Source: Corynebacterium rouxii (GTDB lineage: Bacteria; Actinomycetota; Actinomycetes; Mycobacteriales; Mycobacteriaceae). Taken from it: a DNA stretch of 64,000 bases. Shown here in pieces: positions 1-9,185 of the stretch; within the stretch, counting starts at the first letter, position 1; each line of letters begins with the position of its first letter. The stretch covers positions 372,001-436,000 of the forward strand of contig NZ_LR738855.1 of NCBI RefSeq assembly GCF_902702935.1. The letters run 5' to 3'. The notes under the pieces are model-generated. The model saw nothing but the letters and a program-made list of their open reading frames with translations, had not been told where the DNA came from and did not search any database. The position numbers were made by a program, and so were the translations under genes.

Positions 1-839
1 TGGTGATCGACGAGCGGCGTAATCGCATCACCTCGGTGCGTGCGGTGGTCAAACCGCTCACGCTTGTCGACGACCGCTATGTGGTCATTTACAGCACGGA
101 TGAGTCGGAAAACCAGCGCATGGAAGCGGCACGCCGTGACTTTGTAGCTAACGTGTCCCATGAGCTGAAAACCCCTGTGGGTGGCATGGCGTTGTTGGCG
201 GAGGCTATCACTGAGGCCTCTGATGATCAAGAGCAGGTGGAATACTTTGGTAACCGCCTGTACAAAGAAGCTCATCGCCTCGCCGATATGATTAACGAGC
301 TCATCTCATTGTCTAAGCTCCAAGGTGCTGAGGCATTGCCAGATCTGGAGCCGGTGAGTGTGGATCGCGTGATCGACGAGGCACTGGCACGTAATGTGTT
401 GGCTGCCGATACCGCGGGCATTGAGCTCAACCGTGGCAAGCCATGCAATGCGATGGTGATGGGGGATATGACGCTGCTGGTCACGGCGGTGTCTAACTTG
501 ATTAGCAACGCTATTAATTATTCGCCACAGGGAATGCCCATTTCGGTGGCGACGAAAATTTCGCGGGATGGCCGTGTTCTTATTCGAGTAATCGATAACG
601 GCATTGGTATCTCTGTGGAGAATCAAAATCGAGTGTTTGAGCGCTTCTTCCGCGTAGATAAAGCACGGTCGCGTTCTACAGGCGGCACTGGGTTGGGGCT
701 TGCGATCGTCAAACATGTGGCAGCCAATCACGGCGGTGATGTCACGTTGTGGTCGCGTCCTGGGACCGGTTCGACGTTTACGATCGAGCTTCCGATCTAT
801 CATGAAACTGACACGGGTCGCCGAAAGGATAAGAACTGA
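1..839 (+). CDS. senX3: SenX3-type sensor histidine kinase (5' end outside window)
   Basis: Membrane sensor kinase of a two-component pair; the N-terminal membrane part lies upstream of the window. The visible 278 codons show a PAS-like end, the H-box SHELKTP with the phospho-accepting His at about residue 53 of the visible part, the N-box (SNLISNAINYS, about 165-174), the G1 box DNGIGI (198-203) and the glycine-rich GGTGLGLAIV (227-236). This is a complete HisKA plus HATPase_c catalytic core. The stop overlaps the start of the response regulator gene (TGATG), which implies translational coupling. In mycobacteria and corynebacteria the SenX3-RegX3 pair responds to phosphate limitation; that role here is inferred from homology and the neighbouring ppx-like gene. 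Confidence 0.93.
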   Translation, partial: VIDERRNRITSVRAVVKPLTLVDDRYVVIYSTDESENQRMEAARRDFVANVSHELKTPVGGMALLAEAITEASDDQEQVEYFGNRLYKEAHRLADMINELISLSKLQGAEALPDLEPVSVDRVIDEALARNVLAADTAGIELNRGKPCNAMVMGDMTLLVTAVSNLISNAINYSPQGMPISVATKISRDGRVLIRVIDNGIGISVENQNRVFERFFRVDKARSRSTGGTGLGLAIVKHVAANHGGDVTLWSRPGTGSTFTIELPIYHETDTGRRKDKN

Positions 840-1519
840 TGACCTCTATCTTGTTGGTTGAAGACGAAGAATCGCTAGCCGATCCCCTCGCGTTCTTGTT
901 GCGCAAGGAAGGCTTTGACGTAGTAATCGCCGGTGATGGCCCCAGCGCCTTGGTGGAGTTTGAACGCAACGCCATTGATATTGTGCTGCTCGACCTCATG
1001 CTTCCTGGCATGCCGGGTACGGATGTGTGCAAGCGCCTGCGGGCAGTTTCCTCCGTGCCAGTGATCATGGTGACGGCACGGGATTCGGAGATCGACAAAG
1101 TTGTTGGCCTAGAACTCGGTGCCGACGACTACGTGACTAAACCGTATTCTTCCCGCGAACTGATCGCCCGAATCCGTGCCGTGCTGCGTCGTGGCGGGGA
1201 AACGGTAGAAGAATCGGATGAGATTCTTGGCAGTGGCCGAATCCATATGGACGTGGAACGCCACACCGTCACCGTCGACGGTGAGGAGATCTCCATGCCG
1301 CTAAAAGAATTCGACCTGTTGGAATACCTCATGCGCAACTCGGGGCGCGTGCTCACCCGCGGCCAGCTCATCGACCGTGTCTGGGGTGCCGACTACGTAG
1401 GCGACACCAAAACCTTGGATGTGCACATTAAACGCCTACGATCCAAGATCGAACCAGAGCCCTCAGCGCCACACCACGTCATTACTGTGCGCGGTCTGGG
1501 CTACAAGTACGAAGACTAG
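839..1519 (+). CDS. regX3: RegX3-type OmpR-family response regulator
   Basis: DNA-binding response regulator, 226 residues. The receiver domain (about 1-115) has acidic pocket residues D9/E10, the phosphorylation site D52 in LLDLMLPG, T79 and K101 in VTKPYS. The C-terminal winged helix (about 130-226) has the OmpR/PhoB pattern, including [12 protein letters not shown] and VRGLGYKYE. The ATG overlaps the kinase stop codon by one base. Its 3' end overlaps the convergent gene on the other strand by 38 bases. The likely role is transcriptional control of phosphate-starvation genes (family knowledge, not shown by the sequence). Confidence 0.95.
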   Translation: MTSILLVEDEESLADPLAFLLRKEGFDVVIAGDGPSALVEFERNAIDIVLLDLMLPGMPGTDVCKRLRAVSSVPVIMVTARDSEIDKVVGLELGADDYVTKPYSSRELIARIRAVLRRGGETVEESDEILGSGRIHMDVERHTVTVDGEEISMPLKEFDLLEYLMRNSGRVLTRGQLIDRVWGADYVGDTKTLDVHIKRLRSKIEPEPSAPHHVITVRGLGYKYED

Positions 1520-2327
1520 CTGGATGCGGCGCTAGCGGGATGCCCGCTTTTTGGCGCGCCGCGCAGTGTTGTGCGAGAACTTCGTAGGAGGCATCTCCCA
1601 TTAGTGCCCGCAGCTCCACCTCATGGGTGATCCACATGGGCTTATCAGACGTGTGGCAGTGGGGGTCGGTGGTGCAATACCAATCAAAGTCCTCGCCACC
1701 ATTACCCCAACCGCGGCGATCATATTCGGTGATGGTGGTGCGCAGGATCTCTACGCCATCGGCGCGTTCCTCGTAGGCTTCTAGGCGACGAAGCGGCAGT
1801 TGCCAACACACCTCAGGTTTGACCACGGTGAGATCCTCGCCTGCGTCAAGAGCCCATTGGTGGATCGCGCACCCTGGGTTTTTGCGGTTGGCAAAGATGC
1901 AGGCGCCGTCGACAAGCGTGGTCTTCAGCGCCGGTTCGGGGTTTCCCTCCTCGTCATCGAGTTCGTCCCACACCAACCACGGCTCAATCTGCGTGGGATC
2001 GGGGTCGGCGAGGTAGGCGTCGACCCCTGCAGGGCGTAGCTCCCAATAGCGTGCCGGCATTTTTTCCACGGCGGCATAAAGCTGATCGCGGTCTTCCTCA
2101 TCGGAAAGAAACGCCCCATGCACACAACACCCCACGGTCGGCTGCTCGGCATCAATCCCGTGGCACGCCGAAGTGCCAAACGCGCACCGGTAGGAGGACT
2201 CCACCCACGTTAAATCGATGGAAAACTGGTGGAGAGGGTCCTCCGGGTTAGTAAATTCATACCATTGACGTGGGAAATCGGGGGGAAGCTCGTCGTTGCG
2301 GCGAATAGATGCGGCAGCGGGGGACAT
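1482..2327 (-). CDS. Cysteine-rich conserved protein (DUF3109/YkgJ-like)
   Basis: A conserved actinobacterial hypothetical protein of 281 residues from the ATG at 2327; a GTG 24 bases further upstream would add eight residues. Cysteines are clustered in the first half (YRCAF, SACHG, VGCCVHG) and again at GACIF and PGCAIH, a spacing that suggests a metal or Fe-S site as in YkgJ/DUF3109-type proteins. No transmembrane segment or signal peptide is evident. It is divergent from the ppx-like gene and converges on regX3. The function is unknown; the family assignment is from memory of the Cys pattern and should be treated as tentative. Confidence 0.72.
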   Translation of the reverse strand: MSPAAASIRRNDELPPDFPRQWYEFTNPEDPLHQFSIDLTWVESSYRCAFGTSACHGIDAEQPTVGCCVHGAFLSDEEDRDQLYAAVEKMPARYWELRPAGVDAYLADPDPTQIEPWLVWDELDDEEGNPEPALKTTLVDGACIFANRKNPGCAIHQWALDAGEDLTVVKPEVCWQLPLRRLEAYEERADGVEILRTTITEYDRRGWGNGGEDFDWYCTTDPHCHTSDKPMWITHEVELRALMGDASYEVLAQHCAARQKAGIPLAPHPASLRTCSPDRAQ

Positions 2328-2355
2328 GGCAGGAAAACCGAGATACTTCACGTGT

Positions 2356-2378
2356 TTAGGCTATACCGTCTAACCTAA
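2356..2378. promoter_or_regulatory. 23-bp imperfect palindrome between divergent genes
   Basis: TTAGG and CCTAA arms, with further symmetric TA, AC, GT and TA pairs around a single central base, give a dyad that lies 5 bases before the GTG of the ppx-like gene and about 28 bases upstream of the ATG of the divergent gene. The position suggests an operator or overlapping promoters. It does not fit the DtxR consensus beyond one half-site. Confidence 0.35.
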
Positions 2379-2383
2379 GTGAC

Positions 2384-3340
2384 GTGAGATTAGGTGTATT
2401 GGACGTTGGTAGTAACACGGTTCATCTTGTGGCGGTGAACGCGACTCAAGGTGGTCGCCCCGCCCCGATGAGCGATTGGAAGACCACTTTGAAGCTGGTG
2501 GAGTACCTTGACGCCTCGGGGGCTATCACCGAAACGGGGGTACGCAAGCTGGTGTCGGCGGTCGGGGAGGCCGCAGAACTGGCGCAGCGTTTGGGCTGCG
2601 ATGAACTGATGTCTTTTGCCACCTCCGCAGTGCGATCGGCAACCAATTCGGAAGCTGTTCTCGCCCAAGTGGAACGCGAGACGGGGGTGCGCCTCGAGGT
2701 CCTCTCCGGCAAGGATGAGGCTCGTCTGACCTTCCTTGCGGTGCGTCGTTGGTATGGCTGGTCTGCCGGCCGGATCACCAACTTGGACATCGGCGGTGGC
2801 TCATTAGAAATTTCGACCGGTATGGATGAAGAGCCCGATACTGCGTTTTCCCTCGACTTGGGAGCCGCTCGGTTGACCCATCAATGGTTTGATACCGATC
2901 CGCCGGCGCGGAAGAAAATCAACGTCCTACGCGATTTTATCGACGCCGAGCTTGTCGACGTCGCCCAGCAAGTCAACACTTATGGCCCCGCGCGCCTCGC
3001 GGTGGGAACCTCGAAAACATTTCGTACACTCGCTCGATTGACGGGATCGGCGCCGTCGTCGGCAGGACCTTTTGTTACGCGTGATCTGACCGCGCCGGGG
3101 CTGAGGCAGCTGATTGCATTTATTTCTCGTATGACCGCTGCGGATCGTGCGGAGTTGGAGGGGGTAAGCTCAGATCGTTCGCATCAGATTGTTGCCGGCG
3201 CGTTGGTTGCCGAGGCGGCTATGCGTGCGCTTAACATTGAGCGGTTACAGATTTGTCCGTGGGCTTTGCGCGAGGGAGTCATACTTCGACGCACGGAACA
3301 GGGTATTGTGCCAGAAGAAACCTCAAAAGGAGATGAGTAG
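2384..3340 (+). CDS. ppx: Ppx/GppA family exopolyphosphatase
   Basis: Hydrolyses terminal phosphates of polyphosphate (or pppGpp in some relatives); cytoplasmic. The 318 residues match the short actinobacterial Ppx form, which lacks the C-terminal HD domain of E. coli Ppx. Visible ASKHA-fold motifs are GSNTVHLV near the N-terminus (phosphate 1), FATSAVRSATN (about 88-98) and LDIGGGSLEIS (about 138-148, phosphate 2). The GTG start follows a palindromic promoter region. It is six bases upstream of the next membrane protein gene and adjacent to senX3-regX3, which fits a role in phosphate economy. Corynebacteria often carry two such genes; which paralogue this is cannot be told here. Confidence 0.9.
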   Translation: MRLGVLDVGSNTVHLVAVNATQGGRPAPMSDWKTTLKLVEYLDASGAITETGVRKLVSAVGEAAELAQRLGCDELMSFATSAVRSATNSEAVLAQVERETGVRLEVLSGKDEARLTFLAVRRWYGWSAGRITNLDIGGGSLEISTGMDEEPDTAFSLDLGAARLTHQWFDTDPPARKKINVLRDFIDAELVDVAQQVNTYGPARLAVGTSKTFRTLARLTGSAPSSAGPFVTRDLTAPGLRQLIAFISRMTAADRAELEGVSSDRSHQIVAGALVAEAAMRALNIERLQICPWALREGVILRRTEQGIVPEETSKGDE

Positions 3341-3345
3341 GAGAC

Positions 3346-3969
3346 ATGAGCGAGAAACAACTCACCGTTGCGGAACTGCTGGCACGTTCCGGCAAAGCTG
3401 ACGCAACCTCCGAAACTCCACGTCGTCGCCGCCGTAACCTTGAGGAAGGCGGTGTTTCAGTCGCTGAGCTGACGGGGAATATCCCCAAGGTTAAGGCAAA
3501 GCCAGCTGAGCCGAAGCACTCCAATGAGCCCATTGATACGCCAAGCACCGAGGAGACCATCGTGCTCAGCGTGGTTGATGAGGGCGACCCGGTGCGGTTG
3601 ACCACCGATAGCTTCCCTGCTGTACAGGCGGAAATTCCGGCTGTTGAGTTGGAAGAGGAACCCGAAGAAATCGTTGAGGAAGAAGCCGACGACGAGGAAG
3701 AATACTGGGAAGAAGAGGAACCGGTTTCCGTTGCCAGTGTTGTAGGTCTTGCTTTGGTTGGCATCATCGTTGGCGTGGGAATCTTCCTTGGCTTTGGCTA
3801 CCTGTGGGCCAACTACTCCCGCAAGGTTGTCGGACTGTTGGCGTTGGCGGTTATTGCTGCCATGATCACAGTTGCTCATGTTCTGCGCACGGAAAGTGAT
3901 CGTCGCAGCATGGTGTGGGCTGGTTGTGCCGGCGTAGCGGTTACTTTTGTGCCAATGCTGGTTTCCTAA
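3346..3969 (+). CDS. Acidic membrane protein, function unknown
   Basis: Not recognised beyond being a conserved actinobacterial hypothetical. The 207-residue protein has a basic stretch near the N-terminus (about 25-31, PRRRRR), a very acidic segment (about 102-126, rich in Glu/Asp) and three hydrophobic segments at about 128-150, 157-172 and 188-206. The layout suggests a cytoplasmic N-terminal half anchored by a C-terminal membrane domain. It starts five bases after the ppx-like stop codon and probably shares its transcript. Confidence 0.75.
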   Translation: MSEKQLTVAELLARSGKADATSETPRRRRRNLEEGGVSVAELTGNIPKVKAKPAEPKHSNEPIDTPSTEETIVLSVVDEGDPVRLTTDSFPAVQAEIPAVELEEEPEEIVEEEADDEEEYWEEEEPVSVASVVGLALVGIIVGVGIFLGFGYLWANYSRKVVGLLALAVIAAMITVAHVLRTESDRRSMVWAGCAGVAVTFVPMLVS

Positions 3970-4011
3970 ACTGGTTGCCCCCTGTGAGTGCTTCGTGGCA
4001 GAGTGTTCGCC

Positions 4012-4815
4012 ATGACTTCAATCGCAGTAATTGGTGGCGGCAAGATCGGTGAGGCCCTGATTTCGGGCCTAGTGGCTAGTGGCATGAGTCCAAAAGATAT
4101 TCATGTGACTAATCGCAACGCTGAGCGTGCTCAGGAGCTCAAGGAACGCTATGGCGTATTGACCTTCCTAGAGAATGTTGCCGCTGTTGACGACGTAGAC
4201 ATGGTGTTTTTGTGCGTGAAGCCGCAGCAGGTCATTTCGGTTGTGGAAGAAATCGCCGACGTTGTAGATAACAACACCAGTACCACTATTGTCTCGATGG
4301 CCGCTGGCGTGACTAATGCCATGATCGAGGAGAGCCTTGCCGCAGGTTCCCCTGTTATCCGTGTGATGCCTAATACTCCTATGTTGGTGGGTAAAGGCAT
4401 GTCTGTGGTGGCCCCTGGCCGCTATGCCGATGCGGACACGGTGGCGTCGTTAACGCAGCTGTTGGAGGCTGTGGGAAGCGTGGAGATAATCGAGGAATCG
4501 AGTATGGATGCCGTGGTGGCGTTGTCGGGTTCTTCTCCTGCGTATCTCTTTTTGATGGTCGAGGCGCTTATCGACGCCGGTGTGTTCCTTGGCCTGCCCC
4601 GCGATAAGGCGAAAAACTTGGCTGTTTCTTCCTTTGCCGGTGCTGCCACGATGCTGGAGCAAACGGGCGAGGAGCCGGCGGTATTGCGTGCGAATGTGAG
4701 CTCGCCTGGCGGTACTACGATCGCTGCTATTCGCGAGTTTGAAGAAAGTGGTTTGCGTGCGGCGGTCTATCGTGCAGCGACTGCTGCGGCGACACGCAAC
4801 AGTTCTTTGGGTTAG
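4012..4815 (+). CDS. proC: Pyrroline-5-carboxylate reductase
   Basis: Catalyses the last step of proline synthesis, NAD(P)H-dependent reduction of pyrroline-5-carboxylate. The 267-residue protein begins [13 protein letters not shown], the Rossmann GxGxxG motif. The P5CR signature region near the C-terminus (about residues 221-240) includes [12 protein letters not shown]. The ATG at 4012 places the Rossmann strand at the N-terminus as in other ProC proteins; an upstream in-frame GTG at 3988 would add eight unconserved residues. The order proC, small HTH gene, bS22 gene is the same as in Mycobacterium. Confidence 0.96.
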   Translation: MTSIAVIGGGKIGEALISGLVASGMSPKDIHVTNRNAERAQELKERYGVLTFLENVAAVDDVDMVFLCVKPQQVISVVEEIADVVDNNTSTTIVSMAAGVTNAMIEESLAAGSPVIRVMPNTPMLVGKGMSVVAPGRYADADTVASLTQLLEAVGSVEIIEESSMDAVVALSGSSPAYLFLMVEALIDAGVFLGLPRDKAKNLAVSSFAGAATMLEQTGEEPAVLRANVSSPGGTTIAAIREFEESGLRAAVYRAATAAATRNSSLG

Positions 4816-4840
4816 GGGGCATGTACCCCTCTTTCTTTAA
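4814..4840 (+). terminator. Weak hairpin after proC
   Basis: AGGGG pairs with CCCCT across a seven-base loop and is followed by a pyrimidine-rich stretch (CTTTCTTT). The stem is only 5 bp and overlaps the stop codon, so termination is doubtful. The following 230 bases up to the next gene show no other gene-like feature. Confidence 0.3.
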
Positions 4841-5069
4841 CCTCTACTTGAAGGTTGCATTGTGTTGTTTTCCAGCAAACCCCTGTGGCCTGTGGTTTTT
4901 AGATGATGTCGGCGGGACGCATGTGATTAGAGTTGATTAACTTTATCCAGAGTGTCTCGTTGGGTCGCACCTGTCACATGATTCACGCTAAGCTGATTCG
5001 AGCACGTGCGTGATCGTTCTGCGGGAGGGGAAGCCTGCAGCGCGCGACTTGCTGAAGGGTTAGGTAAAT

Positions 5070-5261
5070 ATGGCTAGAGAAGATAATGGCTCATTCCTCA
5101 CAGTTGCTGAGGTTGCGGAGATCATGCGCGTTTCTAAAATGACCGTGTACCGCTTGGTTCACTCCGGTGAACTGCCAGCAGTTCGTGTGGGACGTAGTTT
5201 CCGTGTGCACGAGAAAGCTGTGAATGAGTACCTCGATTCCTCCTACTACAACGTGGGTTAA
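5070..5261 (+). CDS. Small excisionase/MerR-like helix-turn-helix protein
   Basis: A 63-residue DNA-binding protein consisting of one winged-helix of the excisionase type: FLTVAEVAEIMRVSKMTVYR (about 9-28) is the helix-turn-helix and VGRSFRVHEKAV the wing. It corresponds to the short HTH protein that follows proC in Mycobacterium tuberculosis (Rv0500A). It precedes the bS22 gene by 164 bases. Despite the excisionase label there is no integrase nearby, and its conserved chromosomal location argues for a housekeeping regulator rather than a phage function. Confidence 0.88.
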   Translation: MAREDNGSFLTVAEVAEIMRVSKMTVYRLVHSGELPAVRVGRSFRVHEKAVNEYLDSSYYNVG

Positions 5262-5425
5262 GGTGTTGATTTTGGCCAGTAGTGGGGCGCTCGGTATGCT
5301 TGGTAGCATTCGTGTCAGAATCGAGCCCCAACCTGCGGGCGGATGTGCACTTCGGCCGCGCGAAAGACCGTGGGGCTTCTGACAGGGAAGTACGTACACC
5401 AATCTATGAAGCGAGGGAAACCGTT

Positions 5426-5527
5426 ATGGGTTCTGTCATCAAGAAGCGCCGTAAGCGCATGTCCAAGAAGAAGCACCGCAAGCTGCTGCGCCGCACCCGT
5501 GTTCAGCGTAGAAAGCTCGGTAAGTAA
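5426..5527 (+). CDS. Ribosomal protein bS22 (33 residues)
   Basis: A 33-residue, extremely basic protein ([19 protein letters not shown]... ending RRKLGK), more than half Lys/Arg. It matches the AURKAIP1/COX24-type peptide encoded after proC and the small HTH gene in mycobacteria (Rv0500B), which was identified as an extra small-subunit protein, bS22, in mycobacterial ribosome structures. The ATG at 5426 is chosen because it gives the family's exact N-terminus; the longer open frame upstream is not conserved-looking. A strong terminator follows 16 bases after the stop. Such short genes are often missed in annotation. Confidence 0.88.
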
Positions 5528-5543
5528 GCCTCTTGGCTCTTTT

Positions 5544-5579
5544 CCGCCCAAGGAATGTTATTTCCTTGGGCGGTTTTGT
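5544..5579 (+). terminator. Rho-independent terminator after bS22 gene
   Basis: A perfect 12-bp stem (CCGCCCAAGGAA with its complement) with a six-base loop TGTTAT, followed by TTTTG. It separates the bS22 transcript from the downstream thiol oxidoreductase gene. Confidence 0.9.
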
Positions 5580-5614
5580 ATTCTGCGAAGAGCGTTTAGG
5601 AAAGGATGTACTTC

Positions 5615-6436
5615 ATGCAGAAGTCAGCGCGTCGCAGCCTTATTGCGATTCTCGCCATTGTTGTTTTGATTGTGGTGGCGGGAGGTGCGTATATGCTCGG
5701 CAATAAGTCGGCAGGTACCCAGGCCGAAAAAACGGCGGCTAATGCAACACCTGGCACGAAGGGCCTCGATGGCCCCACGCCGCTTGCCGACGGTTCCTTT
5801 GATGCGACTATCTTTGGCCCTGCTAAAGAGCTTAAGTCTGCCGATGACATTCTCAATGTGCATCGTCGTAACGCGAAGGATCCCTTTGCTGTGGGTGCTG
5901 TGGATGCGCCACTGGTGATTACGGAGTTCTCTGACTTTGAGTGCCCCTTCTGTGCCCGCTGGTCTAACCAGACCGAGCCAACGCTGATCGAAGAGTACGT
6001 GTCCAAGGGCTTGGTGCGTATCGAATGGAATGATCTTCCAATCAACGGCGAGCACGCGTTGGCTGCGGCGAAGGCTGGGCGTGCCGCTGCCGCGCAAGGC
6101 AAGTTTGATGAATTCCGCAAGTCCCTGTTTGAGGCTTCGCGTAACGTAAATGGCCACCCGAATAACTCTTTGAAGAATTTTGAGGACTTTGCGCGCAAGG
6201 CTGGCGTGAAAGACATGGCTCGTTTTTCCCGTGAGGCACAAGATTCCACCTACGACGAGGTTTTGGCCAAGGCTGCTGATTACGCCCACGGATTGGGTGT
6301 GAGCGGTACTCCGGCATTTGTGGTGGGCACGCAGTATATTTCTGGTGCCCAGCCTACGGAGGAATTTATTAAGGTGATTGAGTCGGAGTTGAAGAAGTCT
6401 CCTACCTTCTCCACGCCTTCCACCCACCAAAACTAA
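5615..6436 (+). CDS. Secreted DsbA/DsbG-like thiol-disulfide oxidoreductase
   Basis: Exported, membrane-anchored oxidoreductase of the thioredoxin_4/DsbA type, 273 residues. After a short basic N-terminus comes one hydrophobic anchor (about 8-27). The active site is FECPFC (C110, C113), and the cis-Pro region is GVSGTPAFVVG near the C-terminus. The ATG at 5615 is preferred because AGGAAAGGA lies eight bases upstream; an ATG at 5606 sits directly on that ribosome site. It probably forms disulfides in exported proteins. C. diphtheriae has two such enzymes, MdbA and TsdA; this could be TsdA, but I cannot confirm that. Its 3' end overlaps the convergent HAD gene. Confidence 0.88.
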   Translation: MQKSARRSLIAILAIVVLIVVAGGAYMLGNKSAGTQAEKTAANATPGTKGLDGPTPLADGSFDATIFGPAKELKSADDILNVHRRNAKDPFAVGAVDAPLVITEFSDFECPFCARWSNQTEPTLIEEYVSKGLVRIEWNDLPINGEHALAAAKAGRAAAAQGKFDEFRKSLFEASRNVNGHPNNSLKNFEDFARKAGVKDMARFSREAQDSTYDEVLAKAADYAHGLGVSGTPAFVVGTQYISGAQPTEEFIKVIESELKKSPTFSTPSTHQN

Positions 6437-7457
6437 AGGCGGCGGTGACGAGGGCGGGGATACCGAACGTGCGAATAGCCTTGCGCAGGCTGCGGTAGTC
6501 GCGTACTGCCCAGCCGTGTTGCTTGGCCACTTTTGCTAGGGGGCGATCGGGGTTAATGGCCACAGCGGTTCCTACCATCGACAGCATGGGGACGTCGTTG
6601 ATGGAATCCGAGTAGGCGGTGCAGCGGCTTAGATCTAGGCGTTCGATGGTTGCGAGCGCGGCCACGGCGTGGAGTTTGCCGGGCCCGTGCAGGATGTCGC
6701 CGACGAGGCGGCCGGTAAACACGCCGTCTTTTACCTCGGCGACGGTGCCGAGTGCGCCGGTAAATCCGAGTCGCTTGGCCAAAGCTTGGGCTAGCTGCAC
6801 GGGGGTGGCACTGACGAGCCATACTTGTTGGCCGTCGGCAATGTGTTGATCGGCGAGTTGTTTGGTGCCGGGCCAGAGTTTTTCGCTCATGTTGTTATCA
6901 ACGATCTCCTCGCACAGGGCAACGAGCTCATCTACGCGGCGACCTTTAATAAACTCGAGGGCTTGCTGGCGGCCTTCGGCGACGTCGTTAGCGTTTTCGT
7001 TGCCTGTGACCCGAAACTTGATCTGTTTCCACGCCACTGGCAGGATTTCGCTGAGCTTAAAGTACTTTTTCTTAGCCAACCCCATGGCAAAAACAACGAG
7101 TGACGATCCCTGGATCAACGTGTTGTCGATGTCAAAGAACGCGGCTGCTCCAATGTCTTGGGGGATTTCTGGGTTGGCTGTTGTGACGTGCTGAGCGCCG
7201 GCTGCCTCAAAGGAGCCGGATACCGAATCGAGGCCGGAGGTGTATTCGTCGAGCTTGATGCCAAAGAGCTCGCTGGCGGCGAGTTCGGCGGCGGCTTCGC
7301 CGGCTTCGCGCTGCGTGCGGGCGTCGATAGGCGGAAGGGCGTGTTCCTCGAAGAATCGGCGTAGGTTGCCACGTGAAGTGGACCAGCTGGCCAAGAATTC
7401 TTGGGGGGTCTGGTGCCAGTGGGGTTCTGGGATGGACTGACTCACAGTGCCGTTCAC
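6402..7457 (-). CDS. HAD-superfamily IB (SerB-like) phosphatase
   Basis: Haloacid-dehalogenase phosphatase of 351 residues, related to the serB-like gene found near hemA in mycobacteria (Rv0505c). Motif I is FFDIDNTLIQGSS (about 108-120), motif II lies in WLVSATP, and motif III/IV in YSDSINDVPMLS. An N-terminal extension of about 100 residues precedes the catalytic core. A hydrophobic stretch at the C-terminus (about 333-345) may be a membrane anchor. GTG start. The substrate is unknown: phosphoserine is one possibility, but lipid or lysophospholipid phosphates are also used by this subfamily. Confidence 0.88.
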   Translation of the reverse strand: MNGTVSQSIPEPHWHQTPQEFLASWSTSRGNLRRFFEEHALPPIDARTQREAGEAAAELAASELFGIKLDEYTSGLDSVSGSFEAAGAQHVTTANPEIPQDIGAAAFFDIDNTLIQGSSLVVFAMGLAKKKYFKLSEILPVAWKQIKFRVTGNENANDVAEGRQQALEFIKGRRVDELVALCEEIVDNNMSEKLWPGTKQLADQHIADGQQVWLVSATPVQLAQALAKRLGFTGALGTVAEVKDGVFTGRLVGDILHGPGKLHAVAALATIERLDLSRCTAYSDSINDVPMLSMVGTAVAINPDRPLAKVAKQHGWAVRDYRSLRKAIRTFGIPALVTAAFSFGGWKAWRR

Positions 7458-7516
7458 GCCTTTCTAGGGGGTATTCTTCTCACCATCGTAGTGGTGATAA
7501 CTGTGAAGAGGTGGAT

Positions 7517-7753
7517 ATGCACAAGGTTGAGTTGATGGTGCGCAGTACGTGCGGTTCGTGTGCGCGGGTAGCGGCTCAGATACGCCCGGTGGTGGCTGCT
7601 GCTGGTGTGGAGCTTGTGATCGTCGATGTGGATTCGGATTCTGCGCTGGCCTCGGAGTTTGGTGATCGGGTGCCGGTGGTGGTGATCGACGATGAGGAAT
7701 TTTCTTGTTGGGAAGTGGATAATGAGGAATTGGCTGCGGAGCTGGCTCAATAG
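7517..7753 (+). CDS. Glutaredoxin-like small protein
   Basis: A 78-residue single-domain thioredoxin-fold protein of the DUF836/glutaredoxin-like type. The motif is STCGSCARV (CxxC at C14/C17), with a conserved proline strand VPVVVIDDEEF. The start at 7517 gives the canonical beta strand at the N-terminus. It lies just before hemA, as in mycobacteria, where a similar gene separates the HAD phosphatase from hemA. It presumably works as a cytoplasmic reductant; the partner is unknown. Confidence 0.85.
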   Translation: MHKVELMVRSTCGSCARVAAQIRPVVAAAGVELVIVDVDSDSALASEFGDRVPVVVIDDEEFSCWEVDNEELAAELAQ

Positions 7754-7812
7754 CGGTAGTTAGCCAAGGCTTTGTTGTGCCTTTGGTCACTGTAGGCCAG
7801 AGTGTTTAATGG

Positions 7813-7832
7813 TCAATCATTCTTATGGTTGA
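7813..7832. promoter_or_regulatory. Inverted repeat in the hemA promoter region
   Basis: TCAATCAT and ATGGTTGA form an 8-bp dyad with one mismatch and a four-base spacer, 36 bases before the hemA GTG. hemA transcription is known to be heme-repressed in C. diphtheriae through the HrrSA and ChrSA two-component systems, so this is a candidate operator. The link is an inference; no established consensus was matched. Confidence 0.3.
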
Positions 7833-7868
7833 TATTGTGGTGAGGTAAGCGAGCGGAAAGGTGAGCGC

Positions 7869-9185
7869 GTGAGTGTTCTAGTGGTGGGTATGTCGCATAG
7901 GTCGGCACCCGTTGCACTTCTAGAAAAGCTCAGCATGGACGATGGGGTGCGGACAAACACCGTTTCCGACTTGGTGGCGCGCCCATCTCTGGCCGAGGCG
8001 ATGATCGTATCCACCTGTAATCGGCTTGAAGTCTATGCCATGACGTCGAGCTTTCACACTGGTGTGAACGATGTGGTGGAAGTACTCCATAACATGAGTG
8101 GCGTGGACATGGAGGAGCTACGCGGCTACCTGTATGTGCGCTACGCGGATGCGGCAGCTGAGCACATGATGGAAGTCACTTCTGGTTTGGATTCCATGGT
8201 GGTCGGGGAGCAGCAGATCATCGGCCAGGTTCGTACCGCCTACCACAGCGCGACTGAGGCGGGCACCGTTGGTCCTGCACTGCACGGTTTGGTGCAGGCG
8301 TCGTTGCATACGGGTAAGCGCGTGCACACGGAAACAGATATTGATGACGCTGGCGCGTCGATGGTGTCGTTTGCCTGCGATGAGGCTTTGGCGCAGATGT
8401 CTGCGAGTAATTTTTCGGGCCGTCGTGCGCTGGTTCTTGGCGCTGGTGCGATGGCGTCGTTGGCGGCTACGCATTTGGGCCGACTTGGCATTGAGCACAT
8501 CACGGTTGCTAACCGCACGTTCGAGCGTGCTCAGCGCCTTGCGGATCATGCCGTGGAGGCGGGGGTTGCGGCTACCGCTATTGAGTTTGAGCGCCGCATG
8601 GACGTGCTGTGCGACGTCGACGTGGTGGTGTCTGCCACAGGAGCAAATACCTTCACGATTGAGGCTGCGAATATTCCCGCAGATCATGGCGATCTTATGA
8701 TGATCGATCTTTCCTTGCCCCGTGATATTTGCGACGATGTCGTCGAGGTTCCTGGTGTGCGCTTGGTCAACATTGAAAAGCTTCGCGATGTGGCTGCTTC
8801 TGGGGAGGCGAAGGATCACGCGGCGCAGCGCATTGTGGCCGAAGAACTAGAGGCCTACACGTCTGCGCAGCGGATTCGGGATGTTGCACCCGCGGTTGCG
8901 GCGTTGCGACGCCACGCTTCTAGTCTGATCGACTCGGAATTGGCGCGGTTGTCTACCCGCGTGCCAAGTATGGATGAAGACGACTTCTCAGAGGTGCAGC
9001 GCACTGTTCGCCGCGTGGTGGATAAGCTGCTGCATCAGCCGACGGTTCGAGTCAAAGAATTGGCGGCGCAATCAGGCACGGTGTCGTATGACACGGCTAT
9101 CCAAGAGCTCTTTGGGTTAGCAGTTGAGGCGACACCTGTTGCTGTGAATGTGGATGAACTGCCGGAAAGGATTAACAAGCGATGA
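7869..9185 (+). CDS. hemA: Glutamyl-tRNA reductase
   Basis: First committed enzyme of the C5 route to heme: reduces glutamyl-tRNA to glutamate-1-semialdehyde with NADPH. The 438 residues have the catalytic Cys in [11 protein letters not shown] (C50), the family signature [16 protein letters not shown], the Rossmann loop [16 protein letters not shown] and the C-terminal dimerisation helices. GTG start with AAAGGTGAG just upstream. The stop overlaps hemC (ATGA), so the two are translationally coupled. In C. diphtheriae this gene is controlled by heme; a dyad lies in the upstream region. Confidence 0.97.
   Translation: MSVLVVGMSHRSAPVALLEKLSMDDGVRTNTVSDLVARPSLAEAMIVSTCNRLEVYAMTSSFHTGVNDVVEVLHNMSGVDMEELRGYLYVRYADAAAEHMMEVTSGLDSMVVGEQQIIGQVRTAYHSATEAGTVGPALHGLVQASLHTGKRVHTETDIDDAGASMVSFACDEALAQMSASNFSGRRALVLGAGAMASLAATHLGRLGIEHITVANRTFERAQRLADHAVEAGVAATAIEFERRMDVLCDVDVVVSATGANTFTIEAANIPADHGDLMMIDLSLPRDICDDVVEVPGVRLVNIEKLRDVAASGEAKDHAAQRIVAEELEAYTSAQRIRDVAPAVAALRRHASSLIDSELARLSTRVPSMDEDDFSEVQRTVRRVVDKLLHQPTVRVKELAAQSGTVSYDTAIQELFGLAVEATPVAVNVDELPERINKR

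Noticed and set aside
2356..2378. DtxR box before ppx
   Set aside because: Only the right half-site (CTAACCTAA) matches; about 10 of 19 positions overall.
5070..5261. Excisionase of a mobile element
   Set aside because: The protein is in a conserved housekeeping position (proC-HTH-bS22) shared with mycobacteria, and no integrase is near.
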